DNA of 64,000 bases, taken from contig NZ_AP019373.1 of NCBI RefSeq assembly GCF_004323595.1, forward strand, positions 2,673,316 through 2,737,315, read 5' to 3'. Within the stretch, counting starts at the first letter, position 1. Each line of letters starts with the position of its first letter. The position numbers were made by a program, and so were the translations under genes. This DNA is from Sulfuricystis thermophila (GTDB lineage Bacteria; Pseudomonadota; Gammaproteobacteria; Burkholderiales; Rhodocyclaceae). The notes beneath the pieces are model-generated. The model saw only the letters and a list, made by a program, of their open reading frames with translations. It did no database searches and had not been told where the DNA came from. This document shows, piece by piece, positions 1 to 9,693 of the stretch.

Positions 1-955
<955 letters not shown>

Positions 956-959
<4 letters not shown>

Positions 960-2191
960 CGGATCGAAGCGACGAAGCCCTGCCAGTTCTGCCATTCGGC
1001 GCGGCAGGCGTCGGGAACCGGCACGGTGGTGGGGATCGCCAGACACTCGAAGGGCGCCAGCGCCTGGCCGATGCGGATCGCGCGCGCGAGGATGTCGTAC
1101 CACTGGCGATCCACTTCACTGCGGCCGGCGGCCGCGGCGGATACCCATTCGGGAAACTCGAAACGCTGCAGATAGCGTTCGGACACCTTGCAGATCTCGC
1201 AGGGGAAGATCTCGCGTTGGGCCCGCGCCTTGGTGATCGGATCGGCGCCTTTACAGCGCTCGAGGTAGCGCGTCATCAGGGCAGGATAGGTCTCCGCGAC
1301 GGCGAGCCAGCCGATGCCGGCGACCAGACCCGTGGTGAAGGCGTCGTCGGCACGAGCAGCGGGAACGCCATACTCGGGCAGCAGTGCGCGCATCGCCGCG
1401 CCAGTGGCGACGGCATTCATCCAGAAGCCGCGATAATCGAATTCCGGACAAGCGCCTTTCTGATAACGTGCCATCATGTCGGCGACGAACACCACCCGCT
1501 TGACGAAGCTGGTACCCAGCCGGGTCACCGCCTGCGGCACCGAGGCGGTCTTGCCGCTGGCGGCGAAACGCGCCGCATTGGCGTAATTGATCACCAGCGT
1601 CGAAATCACCGGGTCGGGCTGGATGATGCTGGCGACCCGGCGCGCGTCGCCTTCCTCGGCGGCCACGGAGACCTTGTGGAAGATCATACCGGGCGCCGGC
1701 AGATTGCCGTGGGATTCGATCGCGTCGAGGAACTCGGTCATCGGCGGCGTCATCGGGTTCTGGCTGGGCTGCTCGACGATCGCAGTGAGCAGTTCGATCG
1801 CCGCCTCGCCCGGAGCGCCGATATCGGCGTAGAACGCGTCGATGCCATAACCCTTGCTGAAAGGCGCATAAGCAACAAGCGGTGCCATGCCGGCGCCGAT
1901 TCCTGAGAAGGATTCGGGCGTCGCGCGATAGAAGCGCCCGTAGTTGTCGATCACCACCCATACCGCGGCTGCGACGGCATCCATCAGCTCGCCGCGCAAC
2001 CACGCGATGGCGTGGGGTGCCAGTTCCTCTATCGTGCGGCCGGGATCATGGCGCGGATCGCAGGCCAGCGCCACCAGCGGCGGCGTGTGGGCCGTCGCGG
2101 GCACGAAAGCGGCCAGGACGCCCTGCCCTGGGCCTGTGGCGCCGTCGGCAGCCACCGTGAGTTCGAATGTCCGGGGATTGTGTCCATCCAT
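956..2191 (-). CDS. HDOD-domain signalling protein
   Basis: The protein has 411 residues. The N-terminal ~140 residues match no domain I recognise. An HDOD region spans about residues 150-345 (from LPAPGMIFHKV through the IIQPDP and INYANAA segments). HDOD domains are HD-like folds that usually lack metal-dependent phosphodiesterase residues and act as regulatory scaffolds in bacterial signalling; the target here is unknown. The ATG at 2191 follows a good Shine-Dalgarno sequence (AGGAG). Its stop overlaps the TTG start of the ABC-F gene, so the two are probably co-transcribed. It diverges from gshA across 81 bp. Confidence 0.7.
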
Positions 2192-2272
2192 GGTGCGGCT
2201 CCTCTCGATGCGCCGATTCTACGACCGCACGCCAAGTCGGGCAGAGGATACGCTGGTGTAACATGGTCGATC

Positions 2273-3583
2273 ATGGTTCCCCATCTCGCCACGGCGCTGA
2301 CCGGCCCGCTGCTGACGCTCGAGAAGCGCTTCCTCGACAATGAGACCGCCATCGAGCGCTGGCTGCGCGGCCAGTGGCTCGAACATTCGCCGCCGTTCTA
2401 CGCTTCCGTCGATTTGCGCAACAGCGGTTTCAAGCTCGCGCCGGTCGACACCAACCTGTTTCCGGGCGGCTTCAACAACCTCGACCCGGCGATGCTGCCT
2501 TTGTGCGTCCAGGCGGCGATGAGCGCAATCGAGAAGATCTGCCCCGAGGCGAAAAACCTGCTCTTGATCCCCGAGAATCACACGCGCAACCAATACTATC
2601 TGATGAATGTCGCGCGGCTGGCAGCCATCCTGCGCCATACGGGGCTCAACGTGCGCATCGGCTCGCTGTTGCCGGAAATCAGCCAGCCCACCCCACTCAG
2701 TCTGCCCGATGGCCAGACGCTGACGCTCGAACCGCTGCGGCGTTTCGGTTCGACCGGCACTGACGGGCTGGGGCGACGCCTCGGCCTCGCGAGCGACACG
2801 GGCTTCGATCCCTGCGCGATCCTGCTCAACAACGATCTTTCCGCCGGCGTGCCGCCGATCCTGGCAAACCTGCACGAGCAATTCGTCATCCCGCCTCTCT
2901 CCGCCGGCTGGCATACGCGCCGCAAGTCGCAGCACTTCGCCGCCTACCGGCGCATCGCGCGCGAGTTCGCCGCGCTGATTGGCATCGATCCTTGGCTGAT
3001 CGATCCAGAATTCGCCGTCTGCGGCAAGATCGATTTCCAGCAGCGAGCAGGCATCGAATGTCTCGCCGAAAATATCGACAAGCTACTCCACCACATCCGC
3101 GTCAAATACCGCGAATACGCCATCGATGCGACTCCCTTCGTCGTCGTCAAGGCCGACGCCGGCACCTATGGCATGGGCATCATGACGGTGAAGGATGCCA
3201 GCGAAGTGCGCGAGCTCTCCCGCCGTCAGCGCAACAAGATGGCCGTGGTCAAGGAAGGTCTGCAGGTCACCGAGGTGATCATCCAGGAAGGCGTGCCGAC
3301 CTTTGAAACCGTCGATGAGGGCGTTGCCGAACCGGTGGTCTACATGATCGATCGCTACGTCGTCGGCGGTTTCTATCGCGTGCATACCCAGCGCGGTGTA
3401 GATGAAAACCTCAACGCGCCGGGCATGCATTTCAAGCCGCTCGCTTTCGAGACCGGCTGCACGCTGCCCGACACGACCCAGAACCCGGACGCCCCACCCA
3501 ACCGTTTCTATGCCTATGGCGTGATCGCGCGGCTGGCGCTGCTGGCCGCGGCCTGCGAGCTCGAGGAATACGGCGAAGCATGA
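2273..3583 (+). CDS. gshA: glutamate-cysteine ligase, betaproteobacterial type
   Basis: This enzyme catalyses ATP-dependent joining of glutamate and cysteine, the first step of glutathione synthesis, in the cytoplasm. The 436-residue protein resembles the GshA family found in betaproteobacteria and Acidithiobacillus rather than E. coli GshA. Recognisable segments are the N-terminal VDTNLFPGGFNNLD and, later, VVVKADAGTYGMGIMTV and IDRYVVGGFYRVHT. I chose ATG 2273 because the open frame upstream is antisense to the HDOD gene and the protein then starts MVPHLATALTGP. Its stop overlaps the apbE start (ATGA at 3580). The usual neighbour gshB is absent; apbE takes its place before the PTS genes. 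Confidence 0.9.
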   Translation: MVPHLATALTGPLLTLEKRFLDNETAIERWLRGQWLEHSPPFYASVDLRNSGFKLAPVDTNLFPGGFNNLDPAMLPLCVQAAMSAIEKICPEAKNLLLIPENHTRNQYYLMNVARLAAILRHTGLNVRIGSLLPEISQPTPLSLPDGQTLTLEPLRRFGSTGTDGLGRRLGLASDTGFDPCAILLNNDLSAGVPPILANLHEQFVIPPLSAGWHTRRKSQHFAAYRRIAREFAALIGIDPWLIDPEFAVCGKIDFQQRAGIECLAENIDKLLHHIRVKYREYAIDATPFVVVKADAGTYGMGIMTVKDASEVRELSRRQRNKMAVVKEGLQVTEVIIQEGVPTFETVDEGVAEPVVYMIDRYVVGGFYRVHTQRGVDENLNAPGMHFKPLAFETGCTLPDTTQNPDAPPNRFYAYGVIARLALLAAACELEEYGEA

Positions 3584-4620
3584 GGCTTTGGTTCGCCGGA
3601 CTGCTGGCCCTGCTGCTCGCGGCTTGCGGGCACCCCGTGCCGGTGGCGCAGGAAGCCTATGTCTTCGGCACGCGTGTCGAGGTGCAGGTGGCCGGCGTGG
3701 CTGAAGCCGAGGCGCAGGCGGCGCTCGGCGAGGTGCTGCGTGAATTCGACCGTCTGCATCGCGCCTATCATGCCTGGCAACCTTCCGAGCTCACCGCGCT
3801 GAACGAGGCGATCGCCGCCGGACGACCCCACAAGGTTTCTGCCGAGCTCGCCGGGTTGATCCGCACCGCACAGCGGCTGGCCGGGCAAGGCGATGGCCTG
3901 TTCGATCCCGGCATCGGCCGCATCATCGCGCTGTGGGGTTTCCAAAGCGACGAATTCAAGCCGGCGCTGCCGGATGCCGCGGCATTGCAGCAACTCGTCG
4001 CCGCCAAACCGTCGATCGCCGACCTGTCGGTTGCCGACGACGGCACCGTGACGTCGAAGAACCCAGACGTGGCGCTCGATTTCGGCGGCTATCTGAAAGG
4101 GGTCGCGCTCGATCGTGCCGCGGCGCTTCTCAAACGCCGCGGCATCCACGACGCGCTGATCAACATCGGCGGCAATGTGCTCGCGCTGGGCAGCAAGGGC
4201 GGTGTGCCCTGGCGTGTCGGCATCCGCCATCCGCGCGTCGAGCTCGCCGGCGAAGGCGTCATCGCCACATTGGAACTCCACGACGGCGAAGCGATCGGCA
4301 CCTCCGGCGACTATCAGCGCTTCTTCGAGCTCGACGGCAAGCGTTACTGTCACCTGATCGATCCGCGCACGGGCGCGCCAGCGCAGGGTACCCAGTCGCT
4401 CACCGTGTTGATTCCGCCGGGCGCGGATGCCGGCATGCGCTCGGATGTGCTCACCAAGCCGCTGTTCATCAGTAATGATCGTTGGCGCGAACTGGCGCGC
4501 CGCCTCGACGTGACGCAGGTGCTGCGCATCGATGCGCAGGGGCGGGTCTATGTCACGCCGGCGATGCAGGCGCGATTGCATTTCACGATGGACAATCTCA
4601 CCATCGGCGTCGTGCAATAA
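3580..4620 (+). CDS. apbE: FAD:protein FMN transferase, ApbE family lipoprotein
   Basis: ApbE enzymes transfer FMN from FAD to threonine residues of periplasmic or membrane redox proteins such as Nqr and Rnf subunits. The 346-residue protein starts with a lipoprotein signal: hydrophobic residues 5-15 and lipobox LAAC with Cys16, so it is probably anchored on the periplasmic side. Family segments include LDFGGYLKGVALDRAA, INIGGNVLALG, a TSGDYQRFF segment and HLIDPRTG near the C-terminus, which are the flavin- and metal-binding parts of the family. It overlaps gshA by 4 bp. No flavinylation substrate is encoded in this window. Confidence 0.92.
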   Translation: MRLWFAGLLALLLAACGHPVPVAQEAYVFGTRVEVQVAGVAEAEAQAALGEVLREFDRLHRAYHAWQPSELTALNEAIAAGRPHKVSAELAGLIRTAQRLAGQGDGLFDPGIGRIIALWGFQSDEFKPALPDAAALQQLVAAKPSIADLSVADDGTVTSKNPDVALDFGGYLKGVALDRAAALLKRRGIHDALINIGGNVLALGSKGGVPWRVGIRHPRVELAGEGVIATLELHDGEAIGTSGDYQRFFELDGKRYCHLIDPRTGAPAQGTQSLTVLIPPGADAGMRSDVLTKPLFISNDRWRELARRLDVTQVLRIDAQGRVYVTPAMQARLHFTMDNLTIGVVQ

Positions 4621-4628
4621 TTTTGCCC

Positions 4629-5018
4629 ATGATTGGCATTCTTCTCATCACTCACGATACGCTGGGTGAGGCACTGTTGCAGTGCGCCTGCCATGTGCTC
4701 AACAAACGGCCGGTGCAATTGTTGCAACTGGGTGTGGCCGCCGGCGACGACCCGAACGACCTCCTGCCGCTGGCGAAAAAGATGCTCAAGCTCGTCGACA
4801 GCGGCGATGGGGTGCTGATCCTCACCGACATCTATGGCGCCTCGCCGGCAAACCTCGCCGGCAAGCTGCTCAAGCCCGGCCATGTCGAAGGCATCGCCGG
4901 CGTCAATCTGCCGATGCTGCTGCGGGCGCTTTCCTACCGCGACCGCGACATGGAGACGCTGTTGAAGCGCACCACCGGCGGTGGCCGCGATGGCGTGCTC
5001 GACATGTTGAGACATTGA
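4629..5018 (+). CDS. PTS EIIA component, mannose family
   Basis: This 129-residue protein has the mannose-type EIIA fold. It carries the phospho-accepting histidine at His9 (segment LLITHDTLG) and the core segment ILTDIYGASPANLA. With HPr and EI just downstream but no EIIB or EIIC, it belongs to the incomplete, regulatory PTS common in betaproteobacteria, which relays phosphate from PEP without transporting sugar. Its TGA stop (5016-5018) lies inside the 5-bp target duplication TTGAA of a MITE-like element inserted directly after it. The start is ATG 4629, 8 bp after the apbE stop. Confidence 0.88.
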   Translation: MIGILLITHDTLGEALLQCACHVLNKRPVQLLQLGVAAGDDPNDLLPLAKKMLKLVDSGDGVLILTDIYGASPANLAGKLLKPGHVEGIAGVNLPMLLRALSYRDRDMETLLKRTTGGGRDGVLDMLRH

Positions 5019-5019
5019 A

Positions 5020-5225
5020 CCCAGATCGTCCATTAGACCGGGCTGATTCGCCATGAGCATGCGCAACGATCATTTCATCGCCCTACACGGCGGCTTTCGG
5101 GCTGCGGGCGGCATCTTCGCGCCCCCCCTCCTCGCCAATAGACACCGTTATTGGCTCGTCGCGGGGACGCAAACCTGCTTGCCCTCGCCTTCGAAACCCG
5201 CTCGTGTTCCAATGGACAATCTGGG
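5020..5225 (+). mobile_element. MITE-like element, copy 1 (206 bp)
   Basis: The left end reads CCCAGATCGTCCATTAG and the right end is the inverted partner AATGGACAATCTGGG. Flanking 5-bp direct repeats TTGAA lie at 5015-5019 and 5226-5230. The interior shares most of its sequence with copy 2 (14728-14932) and, inverted, with copy 3 (23425-23630). It includes a small hairpin with arms CCAATA/TATTGG. The element carries no transposase and sits between the EIIA stop and the ptsH start. Without it, only about 4 nt would separate these two genes. Confidence 0.9.
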
Positions 5226-5233
5226 TTGAACCG

Positions 5234-5503
5234 ATGCCGAAAGCCGAAGCGACGATCGTCAACAAGCTGGGGCTGCACGCGCGCGCCTCGGCGAAACTCA
5301 CCCAGCTGGCCGGCAGCTTTCCCTGCGAGGTATGGATGGAAAAGAATGGCCGCCGCATCAACGCCAAGAGCATCATGGGCGTGATGATGTTGGCCGCCGC
5401 CAAGGGCAGCACCGTGACCATCGACACCGAAGGCGAGCGTGCCGATGAAGCGCTCGCCGCGATCCTCGCGCTGATCGCGGATCGTTTCGGCGAGGACGAA
5501 TAA
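5234..5503 (+). CDS. ptsH: phosphocarrier protein HPr
   Basis: HPr accepts phosphate from EI at a histidine and passes it to EIIA proteins. The 89-residue protein has His15 in LGLHARAS and Ser46 in AKSIMGVM. Ser46 is the site phosphorylated by HPr kinase, which is encoded later in this window (hprK, 39118). I chose ATG 5234; a start 30 nt upstream would encode residues from the element's inverted repeat. No strong Shine-Dalgarno sequence precedes the ATG, since the MITE now occupies that space. ptsI follows after 2 nt. Confidence 0.95.
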   Translation: MPKAEATIVNKLGLHARASAKLTQLAGSFPCEVWMEKNGRRINAKSIMGVMMLAAAKGSTVTIDTEGERADEALAAILALIADRFGEDE

Positions 5504-5505
5504 AC

Positions 5506-7233
5506 ATGTCTTTCACCGTGCATGGCCTCGCCGTTTCCCAGGGCATCGCCATCGGCCGTGCCCATCTGATCTCGCATGCCATCTTCGAGGTGGTCCATTA
5601 TTCGATCCGCGAGCGTGACATTCCTGCCGAGATCGCCCGCTTCGACGCGGCGCTCGCCGCGGTGCGCGCGGAGCTCGCCGCCCTGAATGCAGAAGCCGCC
5701 CAACCGGGCGCACCGAGCGAACTCGCCGCGCTGGTCGGTGTCCATGCGCTGTTCCTCGACGATCCGTTGCTCGCCAACGTGCCGAAGGACTTGATCCGCG
5801 AGCGGCGCTGTAACGCCGAGTGGGCGCTGGTGCAGCAGATGAAAGAACTCGTCGCGCAGTTCGACGAAATCGACGACAGCTATCTGCGCGAGCGCCGCCA
5901 GGACATCGTCCAGGTGGTCGAACGCCTCCTGCGCGCGCTCTCCGGCAAGCCGCGCCGGTTGTCGAAGAAAGGCAATGATGCCGAGATCGTCATCGTCGCG
6001 CACGATCTCTCCCCTGCCGACACGATCCAGTTCAAGCACCTGAAGATCGCCGGCTTCGTCACCGACCTGGGCGGTGCCACCTCGCATACCGCGATCGTCG
6101 CCCGCAGCCTCGCCATTCCCGCCGTCGTCGGTCTGCACCACGCGCGTGCGCTGGTGCGCGAGGACGACCTGGTCATCGTCGATGGCCGGCGCGGCGTTTT
6201 GATCGTCGATCCCGACGAGCGCGTGCTCGAAGAATACCGCTTGCGCAAGCGCGAATTCGAGCTCGAGCGCTCGAAGCTCAAGCGCCTGAAGAGTGCGCGC
6301 GCCGTCACCCTCGACGACGTCGAGATCAGCCTGCAGGCCAACATCGAGCTGCCGCAGGACATCGAACAGGTGCGCCAGGCGGGCGCGGACGGCGTGGGCC
6401 TGTTCCGCACAGAGTTCCTGTTCATGAACCGCGATACGCTGCCGGACGAGGACGAGCAGTTTGAAGCCTACCGTCAGGTCGCCAAGGCGCTCGCCGGCAA
6501 ACCGGTGACGATCCGCACCCTCGACATCGGCGCCGACAAGACGGCACGCGCACTGAACGGTGCGGAGCGCCAGGTGCCGAACCCGGCGCTGGGCCTGCGG
6601 GCGATTCGCTATTGCCTGGCCGAGCCGCAGATCTTCCTCGCCCAGCTGCGCGCGATCCTGCGTGCCGCGCATTTCGGCCAGGTGCGCATCCTGGTGCCGA
6701 TGCTCGCGCATCACAGCGAGATCGTCCAGACGCTGGCGATGGTCGAGCAGGCCAAGCAACAGCTCCGCGAGCGGCGTTGCAAGTTCGCGGAAAACGTCGC
6801 CATCGGCGGCATGATCGAGATTCCCGCTGCCGCACTGGCGCTCGGGCCGTTTCTGCGCCATTTGCAATTCCTCTCGATCGGCACCAACGACCTGATCCAA
6901 TACTTGCTGGCGATCGACCGCACCGACGAAGCGGTCGCCCACCTCTACGATCCGCTGCATCCCGCCGTGCTGCGCCTCTTGGCCCAGGTGATCCAGACCG
7001 CGAACAAGGCGGAAATGCCGGTGGCCATCTGCGGCGAGCTCGCCGGCGACCCGAAACTCACCCGGCTGCTGCTCGGCATGGGATTGCGGCAGTTTTCGAT
7101 GCACCCGACGCAATTGCTCGAAGTGAAGCAGCAGGTCGTGATGGCCGATACCGAGCGGCTCGCCACGAAGGTGGCGAAAATCCTGCGCTCAGACGAGCCG
7201 GAGCGGATACGCGAAATGGTCGAAGCGCTCTGA
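5506..7233 (+). CDS. ptsI: phosphoenolpyruvate-protein phosphotransferase, PTS enzyme I
   Basis: Enzyme I takes phosphate from phosphoenolpyruvate and transfers it to HPr. The 575-residue length is normal. The active-site histidine is His194 in GGATSHTAIVARS. The C-terminal PEP-binding barrel shows GADGVGLFRTEFLFM, the RTLDIGADK segment and FLSIGTNDLIQY. It directly follows ptsH (2 nt) and ends the EIIA-HPr-EI cluster. A copy of the 24-bp repeat lies 21 bp after the stop. Confidence 0.96.
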   Translation: MSFTVHGLAVSQGIAIGRAHLISHAIFEVVHYSIRERDIPAEIARFDAALAAVRAELAALNAEAAQPGAPSELAALVGVHALFLDDPLLANVPKDLIRERRCNAEWALVQQMKELVAQFDEIDDSYLRERRQDIVQVVERLLRALSGKPRRLSKKGNDAEIVIVAHDLSPADTIQFKHLKIAGFVTDLGGATSHTAIVARSLAIPAVVGLHHARALVREDDLVIVDGRRGVLIVDPDERVLEEYRLRKREFELERSKLKRLKSARAVTLDDVEISLQANIELPQDIEQVRQAGADGVGLFRTEFLFMNRDTLPDEDEQFEAYRQVAKALAGKPVTIRTLDIGADKTARALNGAERQVPNPALGLRAIRYCLAEPQIFLAQLRAILRAAHFGQVRILVPMLAHHSEIVQTLAMVEQAKQQLRERRCKFAENVAIGGMIEIPAAALALGPFLRHLQFLSIGTNDLIQYLLAIDRTDEAVAHLYDPLHPAVLRLLAQVIQTANKAEMPVAICGELAGDPKLTRLLLGMGLRQFSMHPTQLLEVKQQVVMADTERLATKVAKILRSDEPERIREMVEAL

Positions 7234-7254
7234 GTCATCCACAGGTGATCAAGG

Positions 7255-7278
7255 GTGCCGTCCTACCAGCGCCGAGTT
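7255..7278 (+). repeat. 24-bp dispersed repeat, copy at 7255
   Basis: This copy reads GTGCCGTCCTACCAGCGCC followed by GAGTT, with about three differences from the consensus. It lies between ptsI and the NlpC gene, ending 20 bp before the NlpC start. Confidence 0.8.
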
Positions 7279-7298
7279 TCTGCTAAAGTGCGCGGCTT

Positions 7299-7832
7299 AT
7301 GAAAAAAGCCCTGACCACGCTCCTGTTTCTGCTCAGCACTGCCGCTGCGCCCGCTCGAGCCGATGAAACGGCGGCGCAGCTGCCGCAGCTGCCGGCGGAG
7401 CAAGCCACGACGGTCGAACTGGCGCCGCCCGCTTCCTTCATGTCACGTGCGGTCGACCAGGTGGGAAGCACGATCGAGCGCGCGCTCGACTTCCTCGGCA
7501 TCCGTTACAAACGTGGCGGCGGCTCCCCGGAAACCGGTTTCGACTGCTCGGGCTTCGTGCGCTACGTCTATGGTGAAACGCTCGGCCTGGTCCTGCCGCA
7601 CTCTGCCCGTGCCATCGCCCAGACAGGTGAGAAGGTCGACAAGAGCGAATTGCGGCCCGGCGACCTCGTCTTCTTCAACACGATGCGGCGCGCCTTCTCG
7701 CATGTCGGCATCTATCTGGGCGACAATTTGTTCGTCCATGCGCCGCGTTCCGGCGCGCGCGTGCGCATCGAGGACATGAGCGACCGTTACTGGAGCCGCC
7801 GCTACAACGGGGCGCGGCGTATCCGGCCGTAA
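7299..7832 (+). CDS. NlpC/P60 family cell-wall endopeptidase, secreted
   Basis: This 177-residue protein is a probable periplasmic cysteine peptidase acting on peptidoglycan stem peptides. It has an N-terminal signal peptide (Lys2, Lys3, a hydrophobic run to about residue 18, cleavage near Ala21). An NlpC/P60 domain follows from about residue 55. The catalytic residues are visible: Cys83 in FDCSGFVRYVYGE, His135 in FSHVGIYLG and His147 in LFVHAPRSG. A possible -10 box (TAAAGT) lies just downstream of the 24-bp repeat in front of the gene. metX starts 10 bp after it. Confidence 0.9.
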   Translation: MKKALTTLLFLLSTAAAPARADETAAQLPQLPAEQATTVELAPPASFMSRAVDQVGSTIERALDFLGIRYKRGGGSPETGFDCSGFVRYVYGETLGLVLPHSARAIAQTGEKVDKSELRPGDLVFFNTMRRAFSHVGIYLGDNLFVHAPRSGARVRIEDMSDRYWSRRYNGARRIRP

Positions 7833-7841
7833 TCTTCCGCC

Positions 7842-8969
7842 ATGACCGAGCGCAGCAGCATTGGGCCGGTCGAGGCGCGACGCGTCGCCTTTGCTGAGCC
7901 TTTCGTTTTCGCCGCCGGTAAGGCCCTGCCGCATTGGGAACTGGTCTACGAGACCTACGGCCGGCTCAATGCCGCGCGCACGAACGCGATCCTCGTCTGT
8001 CACGCGCTCTCCGGCCACCACCACGTCGCCGGCTGGTATGCCGACAACCCGAAGAACGTCGGCTGGTGGGACAACATGATCGGGCCCGGCAAGCCGATCG
8101 ACACCGAGCGCTTCTTCGTCGTCGGGGTGAATAATCTCGGCGGCTGCCACGGCTCGACCGGCCCTGCCTCGATCAACCCTGACACCCAGGAGCCCTGGGG
8201 CGCGGATTTCCCGGTCGTCACCGTGCCCGACTGGGTGAGAGCCCAAGCGAAACTGGCCGACCATCTCGGCATCGACCAATGGGCGGCGGTGGTCGGCGGC
8301 AGCTTGGGCGGCATGCAGGCACTGCAATGGACGATCGATCTCCCCGAGCGCGTGCGCCATGCGCTGGTGATCGCTGCCGCGCCGAAGCTCACCGCCGAGA
8401 ACATCGCCTTCAACGACGTCGCCCGCCAGGCGATCATCACCGATCCGGATTTTCATGGCGGGCATTTCTATCGCCACGGCACGCGGCCGCAGCGCGGCCT
8501 GCGCCTGGCGCGCATGCTCGGCCACATCACCTATCTGTCGGACGACCAGATGGCCGAGAAATTCGGCCGCAAGCGGCGTGCCGGCGCCGGCAGCTACGGC
8601 TTCGACGTCGAATTCGAGGTCGAGTCTTACCTGCACTATCAGGGTGACAAGTTCGCCGGCATCTTCGATGCCAACACCTATCTGTTGATGACCCGGGCGC
8701 TGGACTATTTCGATCCTGCCGCGCCTTACGGTGACGATCTCGCCGCCGCGCTCGCCAGCGCCAAAGCAGGTTTCCTGGTCATCTCGTTCTCCACCGACTG
8801 GCGCTTTTCGCCGGCCAGAAGCCGCGAAATCGTCAACGCGCTGGTGAAGAACAAGCAGCCGGTGAGTTACGCCGAGATCGCCAGCCAGCACGGCCACGAT
8901 TCCTTCCTGATGGACGACCGTCATTACCACGCCGTCGTCGCTGCCTACATGGCCAACGTGAAGACATGA
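7842..8969 (+). CDS. metX: homoserine O-acyltransferase (MetX family)
   Basis: The enzyme acylates the hydroxyl of L-homoserine with acetyl- or succinyl-CoA, the first committed step of methionine synthesis. The 375-residue alpha/beta-hydrolase has its nucleophile Ser154 in [14 protein letters not shown]. The catalytic Asp lies in FSTDWRFSP and the His in [11 protein letters not shown]. The [14 protein letters not shown] segment is typical of the family. Whether it uses acetyl- or succinyl-CoA cannot be read safely from sequence. It overlaps metW by 4 bp, the conserved metX-metW arrangement of many proteobacteria. Confidence 0.94.
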   Translation: MTERSSIGPVEARRVAFAEPFVFAAGKALPHWELVYETYGRLNAARTNAILVCHALSGHHHVAGWYADNPKNVGWWDNMIGPGKPIDTERFFVVGVNNLGGCHGSTGPASINPDTQEPWGADFPVVTVPDWVRAQAKLADHLGIDQWAAVVGGSLGGMQALQWTIDLPERVRHALVIAAAPKLTAENIAFNDVARQAIITDPDFHGGHFYRHGTRPQRGLRLARMLGHITYLSDDQMAEKFGRKRRAGAGSYGFDVEFEVESYLHYQGDKFAGIFDANTYLLMTRALDYFDPAAPYGDDLAAALASAKAGFLVISFSTDWRFSPARSREIVNALVKNKQPVSYAEIASQHGHDSFLMDDRHYHAVVAAYMANVKT

Positions 8970-9565
8970 CGCACGCCTTGAAACGCCCCGATTTCGATCT
9001 CATCGCCGGTTGGATGAAACCTGGCGAGAGCGTGCTCGACCTGGGCTGCGGCGCGGGCGAGCTGCTTCTGCTGCTCGCCGAGCGAGGCTTGCGCGGCTGG
9101 GGTATCGAGCGTGACCCCGGCCATGTGCTGGCGGCGATCGAAAATGGCGTCAATGTGATCCAGAGCGACCTCGAAGAAGGGCTCGCCGGCTTCGAGGACG
9201 ATGCCTTCGACCATGTCGTGCTCTCGCGCACCTTGCAGACGATGCGCCACACGCAGCAGATCCTCGCCGAGATGCTGCGCGTCGGCCGCGAGGCCGTGGT
9301 CTCGTTTCCGAATTTCGCCTACTGGAAGAACCGCCTCGCGATCCTCTCCGGCCGCATGCCGGTCTCGGAAGACCTGCCCTACCAGTGGTATGACACGCCG
9401 AACGTGCGTTTCTTCACGATGCTCGACTTCGAGAGTCTCTGCGCCGACATGGGCCTCGTCATCCGCGACCGCCAGGTGCTCGACGAACACGGCGCACTCG
9501 TCACCGAAGAGCACAACTTCCTCGGCAGCCTCGCGGTCTATCGGATCGGCCGCAGCGGCTCGTGA
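8966..9565 (+). CDS. metW: methionine biosynthesis protein MetW
   Basis: This 199-residue protein has a SAM-dependent methyltransferase fold ([15 protein letters not shown] at residues 24-38). MetW proteins accompany MetX and are needed for full homoserine acyltransferase activity in several bacteria. Other family segments are [22 protein letters not shown] and [16 protein letters not shown] overlap with metX indicates translational coupling. The gene ends just before the 3' end of the convergent tRNA-Leu gene. Confidence 0.93.
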   Translation: MTHALKRPDFDLIAGWMKPGESVLDLGCGAGELLLLLAERGLRGWGIERDPGHVLAAIENGVNVIQSDLEEGLAGFEDDAFDHVVLSRTLQTMRHTQQILAEMLRVGREAVVSFPNFAYWKNRLAILSGRMPVSEDLPYQWYDTPNVRFFTMLDFESLCADMGLVIRDRQVLDEHGALVTEEHNFLGSLAVYRIGRSGS

Positions 9566-9566
9566 C

Positions 9567-9651
9567 TGGTGCCCGGAACCGGACTCGAACCGGTACGCCT
9601 TGCGGCGAGGGATTTTAAGTCCCTTGTGTCTACCAATTTCACCATCCGGGC
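9567..9651 (-). tRNA. tRNA-Leu (anticodon TAA)
   Basis: Read on the minus strand, the gene starts GCCCGGATGG and ends GGTTCCGGGCACCA, with the acceptor stem GCCCGGA paired to TCCGGGC. The anticodon arm is GGGA-CTTAAAA-TCCC, giving anticodon TAA. A long variable arm (CTCGCCGCAAGGCGT region) and the T arm with GGTTCGAGTCC are present. The CCA end is encoded. The length of 85 nt is right for a class II leucine tRNA. Confidence 0.97.
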
Positions 9652-9693
9652 AACGGCGGCATTCTAGGCTGCCCGGGCGCGGCGCGGAGCGCT

